From: Diploscapter coronatus
Lineage: Eukaryota > Nematoda > Chromadorea > Rhabditida > Rhabditidae
Assembly (NCBI GenBank): GCA_964036155.1
Contig: OZ038422.1
Location: forward strand, 30,589,201 to 30,653,200
Direction of reading: 5' to 3'
Length of the DNA: 64,000 bases
Made by a program: the position numbers and the translations under genes. Below, piece by piece: positions 43,101 to 56,614 of the stretch (the stretch's first letter is position 1; each line of letters starts with the position of its first letter). The notes beneath the pieces were generated by a model. The model searched no databases. It was not told where the DNA came from and worked only from the letters and a program-made list of their open reading frames with translations.

Positions 43101-46100
43101 ACCATTAGGGAGGCTCTCAAACAGTAAGATTTTTTCTCTAAAGTATTTGTTACAAAAATGCTTAATATTCCTAAATTCTTTGAAAGTGTTATTTTTGCAA
43201 CAAAGCTCGATTTTCAAAATAGCTATTCGACAAAAATTCGCAACTTCCCGAAGCAACAAACTAAAATTTTCAGTTTATTAGTTGATTCATTCGAAAATTT
43301 CTCACATCTCTTTTCAAGCCCATAAAATGCTCAAAATAGGCTCATTTTTATTGACAAATTACCGTTTTATTAGGCGACAAAGTGCGAAAAAAATTAGAAA
43401 AGCGATCGGTTCGATTTAATTTGCTATAGAAAATCACTACGCACTAGGGAACCTTTTCTACTTTCTATAGAAAGTGAAAATACGTTAAATATGTTTCAGA
43501 AAATAGCGCAGTAATTTAAGAGAAGGAAAAGATAGGCAAATATAAATTTTGAAGGAAACCAGGAAAAGGGAAATGATACGGTCTGTTAGTTAATGAGTGT
43601 CGGAAACCATAAATAAATATAGAAAGTGGAAGGTTAAAAATAAAATAGGTTTCTGTGATGTCATTTCAAGCTTGTCACTAAATTTCTAAAGTGATTGAAT
43701 ATGAAAATTTTATGATATCATTTTTAAAAGATCTAATTTTCTAAAACTCAGATACTCTGCCAGACAACTGCGCTTCCTCTTCTTGATGCACAACTGGAAC
43801 GATCCTTTGGATTACAGGTTTGAATTTTCTGAGTTTTATCGACCTTTAAATTTCATTCATTTTGATTCTAATTTTTCGTGTATTTTAAAAATTTCTAAGC
43901 TTACTGGATAGAAAATATCATATTCTATATTAGAATAAGAATAACAATGCTCTAACAGATTTTTTTTATTTGTGTGCTTTTTTAACTAATGATTTTGAAT
44001 TCGAAAAGCGTAATCTCTCAACTTTAAAAATGCACTGCTCTCGAAATAGCCCTTTTGATGATTAGCGATAAAAATATATCAGTGAAAAGAGTAAAATCAA
44101 GAAAAATGAGAGGAAAAGAGAAAGAAAGTTCGAAACGGAACCGCGTTTTGACGCAATTATTCCCTGACTTCTCACGTTTTTATGTTTTTGTCGCCCAATT
44201 CATTATTTTTAGAATTTTATAGCGTGTTTGTTAAAAATTTTCGAACGATAAGGACTTTGTTCCTTATTTTTTGCGCGTTTCAATTTCAAGTTCTCGAAAA
44301 ATGCCGTTTATGGCTTTGCCGCTCAAACAAACTATAGAAAGTTGCAAAACTATTTGACAAAAATGTAAACAGCGAATATATCACCTTCAAAAATGACATA
44401 TTTACCCGGTAAAATTTTACAACGATGTTTGAAATTCGTGACAATTCAGTGCATTTGGATTTTGAAGTTTACATTTTGCATTCCTTTTCTTGGTGTAGGC
44501 GTTCAAAATACGGTCAGAAATTTCTCGAGCAAAAGCGGCGAAATTTTGAACAAATTTTCTAGATAGCTTTCAACTTTTATTTTCGTTACTTTTGAAACTT
44601 TTCTTGAAAAACTACAGCTTTCAAGTCATGAAATATCGTAAAATGATGACCATTGAAAATTGGCTATTTTTTCGAACTGTTTCACACAATTTGATGTACA
44701 AGTAGTTTTCTGAGCTCGTACAGAGTTGAAAAAGTTCATTCTTCAAGCTGGAGAACGCTATTCTTGATTTTTTGATCTGTCGGATCAGATATTTTGAGTG
44801 TATCGACGAAACTAGACTCACTCTTCTGGGAGGTGCGCTCTCGCCAAGTGCACTGTTCTCTGCAAGCCATCGGGAACAGTCTCTCTTCCCTTCACTTTCC
44901 TCTATTTTTCCCTTCCTATTTCCAGCTCGATCCTTTCTATTTTTAGCAACTCAAATCCCAAACCAGACACACAAACGAGAAAAAAATCAACCAACGAGAC
45001 ATTTTTGTATTTTTGCATTCGTTTTTTTTTTTATTTCTACCTGGTTTTTGAGGTTTTTATTCGTAAAGTTAGGATTTTTTTTTTACCAAAAATGGAAGTT
45101 TCAATTTCTACCCACTTTTTGCGGTTTTACCGAGTCAAATGTCTACTTGCTCGAATTTCTTCCTGGATTCTTTCATTCTAATTTTATCGAGAAAATTTTC
45201 ATCTTCTGGTTTTACATGTTGTTAGCGAATTTTTAAATATCAGATATTTGAATTTTTGCATTTTTCATGTAAATTATGCAGTTTATTTGCACGATTCCAA
45301 AACGAGTCGGTTTACATTCGAATTTCCGATTCTCATGCTCAGTTTCGGATGAGCTCACGTAAACAATGAAAACACATGGAAATGTTCGAATTTTCAACTC
45401 TTAAATTTCATCATATTTAAGAATTAAAATAGGCGCTTTTCTTTCTGAAAAAAATCATAGAACATTTTCCAAAAAATTCCCTGACAAACTCCAAAATGAT
45501 GCTGACTTCTATTTCTAAATTTACCTTCTTTGCTTCTACTCTAACATTTCGCAACGGCTGAAAAATTCGCCATTGCTCATGAATAATGGCAGTCGTTTGG
45601 TGTTATTTGTTTTCATTTTACCCGCGAATTTCTAGGCGTTCATTCTCGTTTCGATGCGCGATTTGCCCGTAGCGATGTTTAATTTTATTTTGAGTGGTGC
45701 GGCTCCTGCCCGTGTACCAAGGGGCTTCAATCGGAGTTATGAGTGCGCGTTTTCTGCTGCTATTTTGCCCCAAAAATTCAAAGTGAAGCGTCCTTTTGTT
45801 TGAACGATGGCCTCACGCTAACATTCAAAATGCAATAGGGCCCTTTTCTTTGTATTTTTATTCTGTCAAAGAAAATAAGCGATTTTAGATGTTAGATTTC
45901 TTTGATTTTCTATTGCACTTTTTCGATTAATTTCGAGAAGTTTTTTTTAACGATTTTCTATTAGAAGTACGTAATTTTCATCAGATGAAAATTTAAAAAT
46001 ATTTTGAAACCGATACCTGATTCTTCGAGCCTGTCGAAATTAGAACTCAAATTTTCATAGGTGTCTAATTTAGTGATTTTCTAAAATTAATCCAAAATCA

Positions 46101-49100
46101 TGGTTCGCTCAAAAATATGAAGCGGGCCTGATCAGATCTTGTGTCTCATCATTTGTTCCATTAGTTTTTGCCACATATTTTCCCGTTCACTATGCCATTA
46201 AATTTGATCAAACGGACTTGTTTGTAGAATAGTTTCCCCATTTTAACTCGAAAGTTCAGATATCTAATTTTCGTCATAATTATTGAATTTTCATCATCAA
46301 AACAAATTCAAAATTTTCAAATTTGATAAATTCATAAGTTAATTTGTTTTTAATTCGATACTTTTCTAAAAGGATCAACAGCTTTTTCTTCGACTTCTAG
46401 TTTATCTGCAAGTGAGTTGTAAATAAGGAATATCGCGTCTATTTTCAGTAAGAAAATGAGTAAAGCACACCTGTCTTCGTAATAATCATGCAAATCTCCT
46501 TTTTACCCATTTTCTAACTCTAATTGCCCACTCGATATGAGTTATAAGTCAGGCGTGATTTTGTGGCTTTTGAACGTCAGAAAACCCTCATTTTGCGGAT
46601 TTCCTTTGTTTCATTGTTAACTTTGGCATAGCAAATTTAGCAGAAAGAATATTTCCATTAGAAAAATGCATATTTACGCTATGCATGGAAAACAAATTAT
46701 TCTGCTAATCTTTTTGCCTAATAAGGATTGAAGACAAATCTAAATTTTTAGGCATAAGTTTTAGGGTTTTATTTCTGAAAGTAATAGATTTTTGCTTGAA
46801 TCTGGCAATTTTTATGGCCAAAGTCGAATTTAAAAAAAACGGGCAATTTTTGGGAAGAACTTTTGATTATTTTTATTTTTCAACTTATATTTATTCTTAT
46901 TGATCCTCACAATTTTTGTAGATCAACTACATTTTGGTGACATTTTTAATCATTTTGCTCTCACTCCAAAATGACTCGGTCTGCATCATTGACATCACAA
47001 AATCCGAATTTGCCCAACCGGTTTCAATTTGTTCCAACCTATTCTTCATCATTAAATCAAGAGAAAATGACGATTTTTGCTATGCTCCAGATTGCATTCA
47101 TTTGCCATCGCTTTCGTCAATTCCGAAAAAGATGCAGAAATTGCCAAATCAGGAAAAATCCAAGCATATATAAATTAGGGCTTCCATTTTCGAATTATTC
47201 CGCGCATTGTTTTGAGCCATGAATAATTCAGTTTCGAGCTATATTCTGGTTGTGTGTTTCCAATTTTGTCATGGTAGTTGTTGAACTAGGGAGGAGGGGA
47301 GATTCAGAGAATAGATTTTGTCTGATGGTTTTTGAATTTGTAATTTCTCCTAACTTTTCATAAAAATGTCAAAAATTCAGCCCTTCTACTATGGAGCGCG
47401 CTCTTTCATTCGAAAAGACGACCGGTGAATTTTTCCTGCTGGTCAAAGATCTGCTCAGGAGGTACTACAAGCCGGATAGTAGTCAGGTAACAATTTTTAA
47501 ACTTTTAAACCAAAATTTTCTAGTCATTTTAAAATATTACGAACTAGATCCGAAGAATTTGGATAATTTCGATGATTCTTCTTTCAAAATCCCAATCGAT
47601 TAGTTTTCTATTTTCAGGGCTATCAGAAATACCAGGCTCGCGAACTCAAACTGATGGATGAGTTCTTCAAACTCAAAGAGGAGGTTCGATTTTCCCCTAA
47701 TTTTTGAAACACTGAATTCGTTCCAGATCCACAACGCCCTGTGCGACTCGATCGACACGCGAACTGTGATGGAGAAAATCACGAAACTGGTCGCCATCGG
47801 GAATGCATACATCAATGAAAAGGTAGGGATTTTTAAATTTTAGATTTGTTCCAAGAAATTCATAGATAGAAATTACTTTAAGGATAAAATGGTCTTTACC
47901 TCTCTGTCTTCAATTTTGCAATTCAAATAATAATAATAACAAGGAGAAAATGAATTGACCACTTGACTTAATATTTTGCAGGACAAGGAAGGCGTACCCC
48001 CGAACTGCCTGATTCTGCGCAACATCGCGTCGTACATCACGTGGCTGCTGCAGACCTTCGGAGCCATTCCCAAACAGCACGAAATCGGATTCCCCATTGA
48101 GAGCTCCCAGTAAGATTCGTTTTTAATTTGATAGAAAATCGGAGGTTTGATTGAAAATTCACTTCTCTCAATCATTATCATCATCTTATGTTCATTCTAT
48201 GGGGCTGAAAAATTTGAACATGTTTACAATTTGAAATTATACGTTCCCATTTAAGCGATGCCACCTCCGGAATCGGCTCCTCGAATTTGGAAACCACGGT
48301 GATGCCCTATTTGACTGCACTGGCCGAATTCAGGGAGCGTGTCAGGGAAATCGCCAAGGACCAGAAAGTTATCAAAATTTTGGAGGTTCGCATTTCAAAT
48401 TTGGTTTTTTTTCCAAAATATCATAACGAGCTTCATTTCAAACACTTGTATGCAAATTTTGTATACCAGTATATACTCAAATTTGTATCTTTTTTCTGTC
48501 GCATTTATAGTTGAGCTTCTTACTTTTCAAAGAATCTATCGAAATTTCATTTCTTCCAGGAATGCGATCGTCTCCGAGACGAAGTTCTACCGGAGTTGGG
48601 AGTCCGATTGGAGGACCGAACGATGCAAACCTGCGTGAAGCTCGTCGACAGGGAGACATTAATGAGGGAAGTCGAACAGAAGAAGGCTGCTGAGGCACAG
48701 AGGATTGCGGTGAGATCTTTCATTTTTAGAAATTTCATTATTTTTGTTTGTTATTACCTTCCTTTTTGAATTGTCATTTATCTAACTGACCAATTTTATT
48801 TGAAAATAATTCCTGATATTAAATTGTGAAAGAACGTTTCTATCACAATCTCTTGATTTTCAAGACTATTGAGTTTTCAGGAAAAGGAACAGAAAGCCCG
48901 TGAACGCGCTGAGAAAGAAGCAGCTAAAAATGCGCTGAAGAACGTGAGCCCGCAGGAAATGTTCAAGACTGGAGACGAGGCGAAGAAATACTCTAATTGG
49001 GATGGACAGGGTATTCCCACCCATATGGCTGACGGACAGGAGGTGGGATTTTTAAAATTTGATCAGTTTTGTCAATATTCTTTCATTTTGTATTTTTTGT

Positions 49101-49319
49101 TGACGCCTTTTTCTTCAAAAGGGCTTGGAATTTTCAAGATACTTTTAGGTTCAAAATTTGCTAATTCAATTACCTTGATTTTTTCTTGAAAAATTTAATT
49201 TCTGATGTTCAAGTTTGCGTTTTCAGGTCTCGAAAGGCATGCGCAAAAAGTTGGAAAAACTGTGGGAAACTCGAAGGAAGGACTTCGATAAGGCCCAGTC
49301 CAATGAGGCCACCTCCTAA
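40119..49319 (+). CDS. cars-1: Cysteinyl-tRNA synthetase, cytosolic type
   Basis: About eighteen GT-AG exons from ATG 40119 to TAA 49317-49319. The class I Rossmann fold has [20 protein letters not shown], containing the zinc Cys and the HIGH-type HMGH, then [13 protein letters not shown]. The eukaryotic insertion follows, then [15 protein letters not shown] with [17 protein letters not shown] for zinc and cysteine binding. KMSKS lies in [11 protein letters not shown]. The C-terminal part is the eukaryotic extension: a DALR-like helical region, then a Lys/Glu-rich [16 protein letters not shown] stretch. It charges tRNA-Cys in the cytosol. One intron (43818-47380) is about 3.6 kb, far longer than the rest. 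Upstream, an acceptor at 39986 followed by 44 in-frame codons could add an N-terminal extension, but no upstream start in the right phase was found. Confidence 0.92.
43818..47380 (+). other. 3.6-kb intron of CysRS
   Basis: All other introns of this gene are below about 700 bases. The intron is AT-rich, with a CT-rich patch near 44820-44960 and GC-richer sequence near 45640-45790. Short open frames (44772-45236 and 46934-47222) show no family, signal peptide or splice structure. I see no transposon ends. It could hold an internal promoter, enhancer or unrecognised ncRNA. Confidence 0.5.
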
Positions 49320-50274
49320 ATTATAGTCGGCATTTGCTTGCAAACAATCGTTTTATTGATTTTTACCTTGTTTTGAATTTTTGAAACGAAAAATCCTCAA
49401 TTCGGGTATTTCTGCGCCGCTTTCTATAAAGTTACTTGTTTTCTTCTGATTCCAGAAATTCTTTTATCTGTGTTACCAGATTCCTTTTCTAAAATTTCAT
49501 CTCTACTTGATATAATTTCTATAATTTATGACTTATTGATCATGATCGCTTTTTTCGTGGAGGTTCTAAATTTTTGAACCCAAAATATTGGAAACTTATC
49601 ATAATTCTTCAATCTACCTTCTAGATTTAATAAGATGTCGTTTTCCGGTGATAAGGGTACATTTCAAGTGAGTTTCTTCTTCAGTGCTTTGGTTAATTTT
49701 TGAATAGTCATAGATTTGCTTGCAGCAGCAACCCTGATTTTGTCATAAATAAATTCTCGATTTTCGAGAACTATTCGAATTTTAGTGGCAATTTTCGAGT
49801 CATCAATCTCAGAAATTGCATCTTTTAGTGAAAAGCTGAGAGAACGAACTGAAATTTGTCGTAATTTCATGAATTTTCAAAATTATTTGACAAATTCAGA
49901 CTTTCTTCGATATCTATTCTTTTATTTCATTTTATTTGTAAGCTTTATTCTCTTCAAATGGAAATTGAAAGTGTCTTATCGTTTTTATTAAATTTTTTGT
50001 TTGTTTATCTAAATTTTTAGTGATTATTCTAAATTTGATCAATTTATTGAAAATTCCTGGCCAATCACTAAAAAATTTGAGATGATTTTATTTTTGGGTA
50101 TTAATTGTTTTATCAGTGGTAAAGAGAACAGATCAAGATTTATCGGAATGAAAGAAGAATAAATTGTTTTAATTTATGTTGATTTTCAAAAATTGGAAAA
50201 AGTCTGGATCACTGATCAAAATACTTTGAAAAATTGAGAGTTTTTAAAAAATTTTAAATGTTTTTAGTAAAGCG
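49320..50274. other. Intergenic between CysRS and NDUFAF2
   Basis: No supported gene. An ATG with 11 codons and a GTGAGT donor occurs at 49635, but joining it to the next acceptor (TTTTTAG at 50268) gives an immediate stop, so it is at best a 5' UTR exon. The TTTTTAG seven bases before the NDUFAF2 ATG looks like a trans-splice site. Confidence 0.45.
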
Positions 50275-51601
50275 ATGAGCCGCCCAGGTGCGTGGGCCGT
50301 CGTCTGGCAAAATTTCAAACAGTACATGAAAAAGGACTGGTCTAAAAAGGTTGGCAAATTTATCGTTCTTGAAAATACCGTTTTCAAAAAGAAACATTAA
50401 ATTTGCATTTCGAGTAAGTCATCCAGCTTTTCTTCTTTACTGACACTTCATCTCCAAATCATGTTATTTTTCCATGAAGGAGCTTATTTTCGAAGTTGCA
50501 GTAATTAATTTCAACCTACTTATTCAGCATTTCGTGGGAACTGACGAATTCGGCAACCAGTACTATGAACTTTCGAACCGATACGGTAACGTCTCGAGGT
50601 AGATTTTTTCGTGATAAATTTCTCTGCTATCATGAACATTGTACCATTGACATATCTCTTGAATAATCGAATAATAGTTCAAATTGAAACATATCTGCCA
50701 AGAGATTTTGGAAATTTCGACTACAAATCTCTCGAAATCGATGCTTCAATGGCTCCTAGTTGTAGTATCTTCAAAAATTTTACATGAATTATTTTACTTA
50801 GAAAATTAAATTCAAATTAGGTTTTACCCTTCAGAGGTTTCGAGCCGCCCTCGGGTCAGAACAAGTACTGGCGACCAGGCCAGCCCCTGCCTCAGCCACC
50901 CATCGAATGGAGCAGTTGGGTCAAGGGGACGAGGAGGTGACATTTTAGATTTGAAATAGAAACGAACGACAAAGAAAGTGGAATTCATCAGATTCGTCAG
51001 ACTCTTGTTCAAAGTATACATTTTCGAAACATATCCTAGTTATTTCTCTTTATTAAATCTCTTGATTAAAATTGCTCATTGTAAATCCATTAAAATCACG
51101 CGAAATTTCTTTAAAATAAAGATTTCGAAAAAAAAAACTATTAAAGTAATTTAATTTGTAATCCAGAATTCCGCCGACCGACCAGGAAATCGCGTTGAAT
51201 CGAATGAAGCAACAGGCGCAAATCGCGGAGGACATAAAAACTGCAAAACAGGCACCCCACGTCTCGTCTACTGGTCAAATTTATTTATTTTTATTGACGA
51301 ATTTAATTTTATCTTTACATCGACTTTTGAGAAATTTTTGGTTATCTGAATGCCATAAATAATCCTGAATAGAACTGTTTCGTCAACAAGCGCTATCTTT
51401 TACCTTCAAATTAAATAAAATATTCGATAGTGAAATTCCAAAGTATCAGCTCCTTTATTTATTTATTTTTTTTCAAATTTTTCAGGCAAAGGTGCAGGCG
51501 ACACGGGTCCGAAGGCGTATCCGTCATTCAAGAGTCTGGAAGTTTCCCCTGGCGCGCAGGAAGACGATGAAGCGCCCGGCAAATTGCCAAAGCAGAATTA
51601 G
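50275..51601 (+). CDS. NDUFAF2 (mimitin/B17.2L), complex I assembly factor
   Basis: Five GT-AG exons from ATG 50275 to TAG 51599-51601. MSRPGAWAVVWQNFKQYMKK is followed by HFVGTDEFGNQYYEL, the signature of the NDUFA12/NDUFAF2 family. The later PIEWSSWVKGTRRIPPTDQE corresponds to the EW.xWIRRTRKxPPTxEE motif of NDUFAF2 rather than NDUFA12. The rest is a polar, probably disordered tail, as in the human assembly factor. It is a mitochondrial matrix chaperone that occupies the NDUFA12 position on a late complex I intermediate. The start is preceded by TTTTTAG seven bases upstream, consistent with SL trans-splicing. Confidence 0.82.
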
Positions 51602-52866
51602 AATGATGACTATGCAAAAGTAGGGGCAGGAATAGGAAATGCGCAAATTTGAACTCTCACTTACTTTTTCATTATCTTGAAAAAGTCGATTTTGAAAGAG
51701 TTATATTTTTGAAAATTTCTATTTTATGTAAAATTCAAAGATATTTATGGTCAAAATTGCTGCTTTTCAAGTAATGCTCTGTAATCGACTTAGGCAAGAG
51801 AACATTGAACTCTTTAATTTTTCAGTAGATGTGCATTAGATAGTCGTAGGAAGTTTATTTCTCTTTCTTATTTTATCGTTTGTAATTTTAAAATGCAAAT
51901 GATGAGATATTTCGGGTACTCAAGATCTATTCAGAGATCAAATTTAATCGTAATCTTAGTTGATTAGGCTACTTTAAGAGGATGGTTTTCAGAAATTACA
52001 TTTGTACTATTTGAATAAACATTAAAGAAAAATCGAATATTTTTTGAAAAAAGAAATGTCGTAAACATTCTCATATCTGAATCATTTTATTGAATTTTTT
52101 TTAGATTCTTTTTTTTTCTAAAATTACAGACTCAAGTATTTTCTCACGATATTCTTAACCTTGAATATTACAACGAAACTTCAAGCCTTCTAATCTTACT
52201 CTCCTTCATATGATAATGAGTGCTTTTCAAAGATGAGAGAAAACTAGAAATCCTTGATTCGTGGAAAAGAAAAAGGATGATTGGATGAATGAAGGAGAAG
52301 GAAGGGACTAGGATTGAGATGGGGAAATAGAAAAAGTAAGAGAACGTGTCCTTGGTTCTGTATTTCTGCGAATTCTACGCGATTCCCCTTTCTGTGTACC
52401 TGACCCAATTAGCTACCTTCTTCCCTTCTTTCCTTCTCCCCTTCCAACTCTTCGCCTTTCCTCCTTTACTTATTCCGATAAATCGCACATTTATCGATTT
52501 TATTGAATGGCTTTGAATATTTTAGGGAATTTTTACACTAATTGATCTCTCCAAAATGATAGGATATTTCTTCGAATTTCTTTTACGGATTATCGTTATT
52601 ATCCCAAAAATGGTGTTATTGAATAGTTTTGAAACTAGGGAAATATTAGGCTTCAAAAAAAATTGAAATGAAGTGATGACGTGAGCTATAATTCAGGTTA
52701 AGAAATAGGAAGAATTAGAGTGGAACTAGGAGAGATAGGACACGTCAGCACATTGTTTCTCAGATGTCTAACTTTCTAGATCGTCAAAATATTTATTTGA
52801 AATTTTTCGCGAATATTCTTCTTGGATTTTCTAAAATTGCGAACAAAATTATAATTTTTAGAGAAG
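51602..52866. other. Intergenic, no gene seen
   Basis: 3' flank of NDUFAF2 and promoter of PDI. A pyrimidine-rich block (about 52410-52480) precedes AT-rich sequence. TTTTTAG at about 52861, five bases before the PDI ATG, resembles a trans-splice acceptor. Confidence 0.45.
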
Positions 52867-55800
52867 ATGCTCTCAAAAATGGGAATCCTCTATTTGAGCC
52901 TTCTAATCGTGCCCTTCGTTTTGGGAGCAAACGAAGACTTCAAAACGATCGGCAGAGATGAGTTTGAAGAGAAAGTTAAGGTAAATATTTTTGTACTTGA
53001 TTAGAGAATATTCAAATTTTTATTGAGCATTAATATACAATTTCACGAAACATGAAATACTTTAAACGTAATTTCATCATAGCATACTCAAATTTATAAT
53101 TTCTATGAAAGAAAGCATTTATTATCATTGAAATATTCTAGTATTCTTAAAAATCATATAATTCAGGCCGGCGAGAAATTCTTCCTGGCGTTCGTGAGGA
53201 AGAGCTGCGAACACTGCAAGAAGCTGGCCGAGAAAATCCCGGAATTCGAAAAGCTGGCAAAGAAGGCAAAACTCGACGTCAAATTCTATCGGGTAAATTA
53301 AATCTCTTGCTTTTCTCGGAGCAAATTATTATAATTCTTCAAAATTTCGCCTTACCCTTTTTCGGAAACTTATTTTATTATTTAAATTTTTCAGATGGAC
53401 GCTGATTCTGCTGAGCTTCTCGATAAGGAGTTGATGGATGAACTAAAAATCCCAGGTAAGTTCATTTCCACTTCTAAACTAATTTTAGCCTGAAAGTTTA
53501 AATTGCAAATCTGAAAATTTAGAAAAATTGTTAAAAATAATTTCCTAGGCGTTCCAACAATCTACTTCTACAACGGCGATCGCAAAGGCATCCATTACAA
53601 CGCACCGCGAGAGGGACAGGATTTGTTCAATTTTGCGAACAATGTCGTCAATCACGAAATCAAACAGATCAAGACAAAGAAGCAACTCGATGAGTTCAAG
53701 GTATTATTGTTTTAGAAGGTTTTAAAAATTGATCTTATTTATCTTGGCTTACGATATTTTGTTTATCATCAATAATTTTCAGAAATCCTCTTCCGGAGCA
53801 ATTCTGTTCATTTTGGACTCGGAAAAAGACGTCGAGAAAATCGACGAGCTTTCCCATTCGATGTACGACAAATTGTTCGGATACGCTCTGAAAAAGTAAT
53901 CAATTTTGATATTTTAGAAAAAAAAGAGTTCAACTTTATCTTTATTTTGGGAGAATTTGAACAAAAACTGTAACACTACTTGCCTCATTCAAATTTTCCA
54001 GGAGTGAAGCCGGAAAGTCCCTGTCCGATTACGTGTATGTATATGGAATCGCGAAGCCTCTATCCTTGAACAAGAAGGATTACGAAGAGAAAGTCGAGGA
54101 GAAAGGAGCTTTCGCTAAATGGGTTAAAGTAGGTTTTAGTAAATGATAATTGTTAAATCTTTTATTTGAAAATGATGAAAGCTTATTCTTCGATCTCCCT
54201 AAAATATGCCACTTTTATATTGAGAAAATGTATACTTCAAATTCGATAGCATAGGTTTCAAAGTAAAGATTTATAAAGCGCTAAAAATTTCATATTCATA
54301 CGAAATGAAATTAAAATAGTAAAATGTAGGCTACTATGATGAAATGATGAGCCAAATTAGCTAGAATATTTTTCGGTAGTCCTTCCTTCTCTTAATATCT
54401 GTTTTTTTACAACTATACTTTTCAGCTGGCCTCTCTGCAATTGATTTCCACGTTCCCGAAGGAAGCCGCAGACATTTTCAGCGCCGGAATCGAGCACGTC
54501 CTCTTCTACATCGAACATTCCAAGGCTATCGAGGGTAAATCGATTGCAATGTTTTTTTCGAATTTTGAAAATGAACACTTTGGATTAGAACTATTGAATT
54601 TTGTCAAAATTTTAACTTATTTTTCAGCGTTCGAATCCTACATGAAAATTTCATAATTACACGAAATTTGTAAATTTTCAGAAGCCATCCCCTGGCTGGA
54701 GAAATTAGCCACAAGAAAAAGAGGAAAGTTGATCTTCGCGACGATCAACAGGGATGACGAGAGCACAAAGGACGCGCTAGAGTTCTTCGGAATCGAGCCA
54801 CAAGATACAAGGACTGCAGTGAGGATTTTCAGCACTTCCACGAAGCAGCAGTACAGGTCAAAATTTCTCTTCATTTTCTATCTAAATCGAGACTTATTTG
54901 AATTTTTAAATTGATTCCTAGACAGATTGAATTTTTGCCATGATGTCAAACTATTGGCATCCTTTCAAAAATGGTGTAACCCTCGTGTAATCTTTTGAAG
55001 ATATCAAATTATTTCACAGAATTTTATCTTCCCAAATTTTTGGTAGTTATTGTTTGTTTATTTTCAGACTCGACTTCGTTCCTCTCGACGAGGGCGTTTT
55101 GAAGAATTGGTTGAATCAATTCGACCAGGGTCTGGTTGACGTGTACAGGAAAAGCCAGGCTCTTCCCGAAGGATGGGATGAGAAGCCCGTCAAGATTCTC
55201 GTCAATGATAACTTCGAGAGCGTATGCTATTTTTTCTGGCTTCATAATATTAGAAATTACCTTTAAAATAAATTCAAAAAAAAATTATGCAAGTCCAATT
55301 TGACGGAGCAATTTTTTAATGAAATTACGTTATTTCTGAAATAAAAAAAAACTTGATTATTTGAAAATAATCATTCCATTAAATTAAAGCCAATATAAAT
55401 TCAAAGTTATTTCCTGATTTTCCCTTTTCAATCTTATGAACTGAACCTCCAAAATTATACACGAAAACTTTCCAGATCGCCCTCGACCCTGAATTCAATG
55501 TGTTCGTGAAGTTCTACGCTCCTTGGTGCACACACTGCCAGAACATGCTGCCCGAATTCGAAGACCTTGCAAAGAAAGCCCAAAAATCCAAGAAAATGAA
55601 GAATGTAAGTAGCATTTTTCAAATTTAAGATTATACCTGAAAACGATGTGTCATGCGTTTTCTAATTCTTAAGTAACTAATAAAGATAACTTTTGAAATT
55701 TCAGGTGGTAATCGCGAAAATCGACGCGACTGAGAACGACATCGACGACGGGTTCAAAGAAATCGAAGGATTCCCCACGTTGCGTCTTTACAAGGTTCGA

Positions 55801-56029
55801 TAATCGATTATTTTTCAACTTTAGAAAAGATAATTTATATATTGAAAAATATTTTTACTGTAGACAGAATAAAGCTAACAAATACGTTTTCAAATACTAT
55901 TTTTAGGCGAACTCAAACGATGTGGTCGAATATTCGGGCGATCGGACGACCGAGGAAATGTTCAAATTCCTCGAGGAAAACGTCGAAAAATACGAGCCCA
56001 AAAAGGCTGAAGATAAGGACGAGCTCTAA
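52867..56029 (+). CDS. Protein disulfide isomerase, ER, KDEL-terminated
   Basis: Eleven or so GT-AG exons. The start is ATG 52867 (a second Met four codons on), with signal peptide [17 protein letters not shown]. The a domain has [19 protein letters not shown] (active site CEHC near residues 52-55) and [10 protein letters not shown] with the conserved cis-Pro. The b and b' domains follow (LFIILDSE-like and [11 protein letters not shown] segments). The a' domain has [20 protein letters not shown] (CTHC) and [11 protein letters not shown]. The protein ends AEDKDEL. The a-b-b'-a' layout with both sites altered from the usual CGHC is unusual for classical PDI. CTHC resembles sites in ERp57-like or specialised PDIs. 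Expected role: oxidative folding of secreted proteins, including cuticle collagens. Confidence 0.9.
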
Positions 56030-56614
56030 ATTTGACCAGACCAGGTAAAAGGGTAATTTTACTTATTTATCCTTCTCTCAAAATCAGCATAATTTATCTT
56101 TGTTTTCATTTTGGTAGCTATTTAACGGGTTTTATATTTCGTTGTTGTGAATGAACAAAAATGGTTGTGCCTAAAATCTATTGAATAGTTAGAAATTTAG
56201 AAAATTCAAAAGAAAACTTAATTTTATCGACCTATTCCATAACTACTGTGATTTTATCAAAAGAATTTTACAAATAGACCAATAAACTTTATTTAAATCA
56301 ACAAGTGACCAAATTCAATTGAACTTAATATATCTAACTAATGGAAACGAGATTGATTATTAATGCTAAGTGGATAGTCGTGGAAGAAAAAAATTTTTAA
56401 TGTGAATAAACTTTTCTTTTAACTCATAAATGTCTTGTCACATCCAAAGTTAAAAAAACATTACAATCAAACATTTTTTTCTTATTCCTAGATTTCTGCC
56501 TCTTCGAAAATTTCTCCAAAATATGGTATCTCTCCGGGAATCGTATCCGCCGTCGCATGCTGTCGTCGTCCGCATATTAGCTGATTGTGGATCCTCCCCG
56601 CTCTCAGGTATATC
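56030..56614. other. 3' flank of PDI
   Basis: Contains AATAAA at about 56279-56284. No gene is seen before the retrotransposon remnant. Confidence 0.5.

Noticed and set aside
44772..45236. 154-residue open frame in the CysRS intron
   Set aside because: Phe/Ser-rich composition typical of chance frames in T-rich intron sequence; no homology recognised.
49635..49669. ATG with 11 codons and GTGAGT donor before NDUFAF2
   Set aside because: Splicing to the next acceptor gives an immediate in-frame stop; NDUFAF2 clearly begins at 50275.
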